A stretch of DNA of 64,000 nucleotides, from contig WQWY01000003.1 in the NCBI GenBank assembly GCA_009785115.1, forward strand, positions 1 to 64,000, given 5' to 3'. Position numbers and translations under genes: made by a program. The notes beneath the pieces were generated by a model. It was not told where the DNA came from. It did no database searches and worked only from the letters and a program-made list of their open reading frames with translations. Positions within the stretch are counted from its first letter, which is position 1; each line of letters opens with the position of its first letter. The stretch comes from Micrococcales bacterium (GTDB lineage: Bacteria; Actinomycetota; Actinomycetes; Actinomycetales; Cellulomonadaceae). Below, one piece after another: positions 63,923 through 64,000 of the stretch.

Positions 63923-64000
63923 TCAGCCGGCCGTCTCGGCGGCTCGGACCTCGTCGGTCTCGGCGAGGTCGTCGGGCTCGTCGGTCTCGCCTCGCGCCGC
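63923..64000 (-). CDS. 3' end of a gene running off the window
   Basis: An open frame enters from the right edge and ends with TGA at 63923-63925. Its 25 visible residues form an acidic tail, ARGETDEPDDLAETDEVR then AAETAG. The rest lies outside, so no product can be named. Confidence 0.4.
   Translation of the reverse strand, partial: AARGETDEPDDLAETDEVRAAETAG

Overview
The window is from a high-G+C actinomycete. Supporting signs are the actinobacterial form of DapD, a DUF3117 protein, FdxA-type ferredoxin, a perfect GlxR/CRP-type site before the citrate synthase gene, many GTG starts, and -10 boxes of the TAGGGT type placed 6-7 nt before start codons (leaderless mRNAs). The gene mix would suit Micrococcales (Cellulomonas/Sanguibacter-like), but that placement is inference. 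No rRNA, tRNA, CRISPR array or complete insertion sequence was seen.

Region 1 (1-12.8 kb) is accessory and in parts visibly poorer in G+C. It opens with a run of 14 C, then an apparent operon: a small secreted Cys-containing protein, two paralogous lipoproteins, and a HlyD-type adaptor, ABC ATPase and FtsX-like permease. This looks like a dedicated peptide export or immunity cassette. A VapBC pair, a YyaB-like PH-domain membrane protein, two P-loop ATPases with nuclease-like C-termini, and a membrane-anchored STAND NTPase with eight 42-residue TPR-type repeats follow. A tandem array of three palindromes with exact 33-bp spacing lies before the second ATPase gene.

Region 2 (12.9-45 kb) is mostly housekeeping: purB, a HemD-like protein, an AAA ATPase, a secreted polysaccharide deacetylase, a TetR regulator, a GAF-GGDEF protein, a 2-oxo acid dehydrogenase operon (E1 alpha, E1 beta, E2), an O-methyltransferase, pepA, DUF3117, a PIG-V-like membrane protein, a LOG-family protein, dapD, gltA, dapC, fdxA, a VanW-like protein, typA and an oligopeptide-type binding lipoprotein. 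Set into it are a WXG100-like/ADP-ribosyltransferase toxin with a second compact ART gene behind it (25.8-27.7 kb), and a 162-bp element with 20-bp inverted ends between the E1 beta and E2 genes.

Region 3 (45.2-64 kb) is a respiratory nitrate reduction and molybdenum cofactor supercluster. One leftward run of tightly packed, often overlapping genes reads moeB, narK, narGHJI, moaC-moaB fusion, moaE, moaA, mobA, DUF6457, moaD. Beside it are a second nitrate/nitrite transporter gene (rightward), modABC (leftward) and moeA (rightward). The molybdate transporter, cofactor enzymes and nitrate reductase therefore form one functional unit. Both narK genes carry the same promoter design: TTGACA, 17 bp, TA(G/C)GTT, 13 bp, then the palindrome TCGTTTCAACGA. 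This points to one unidentified regulator acting on both.
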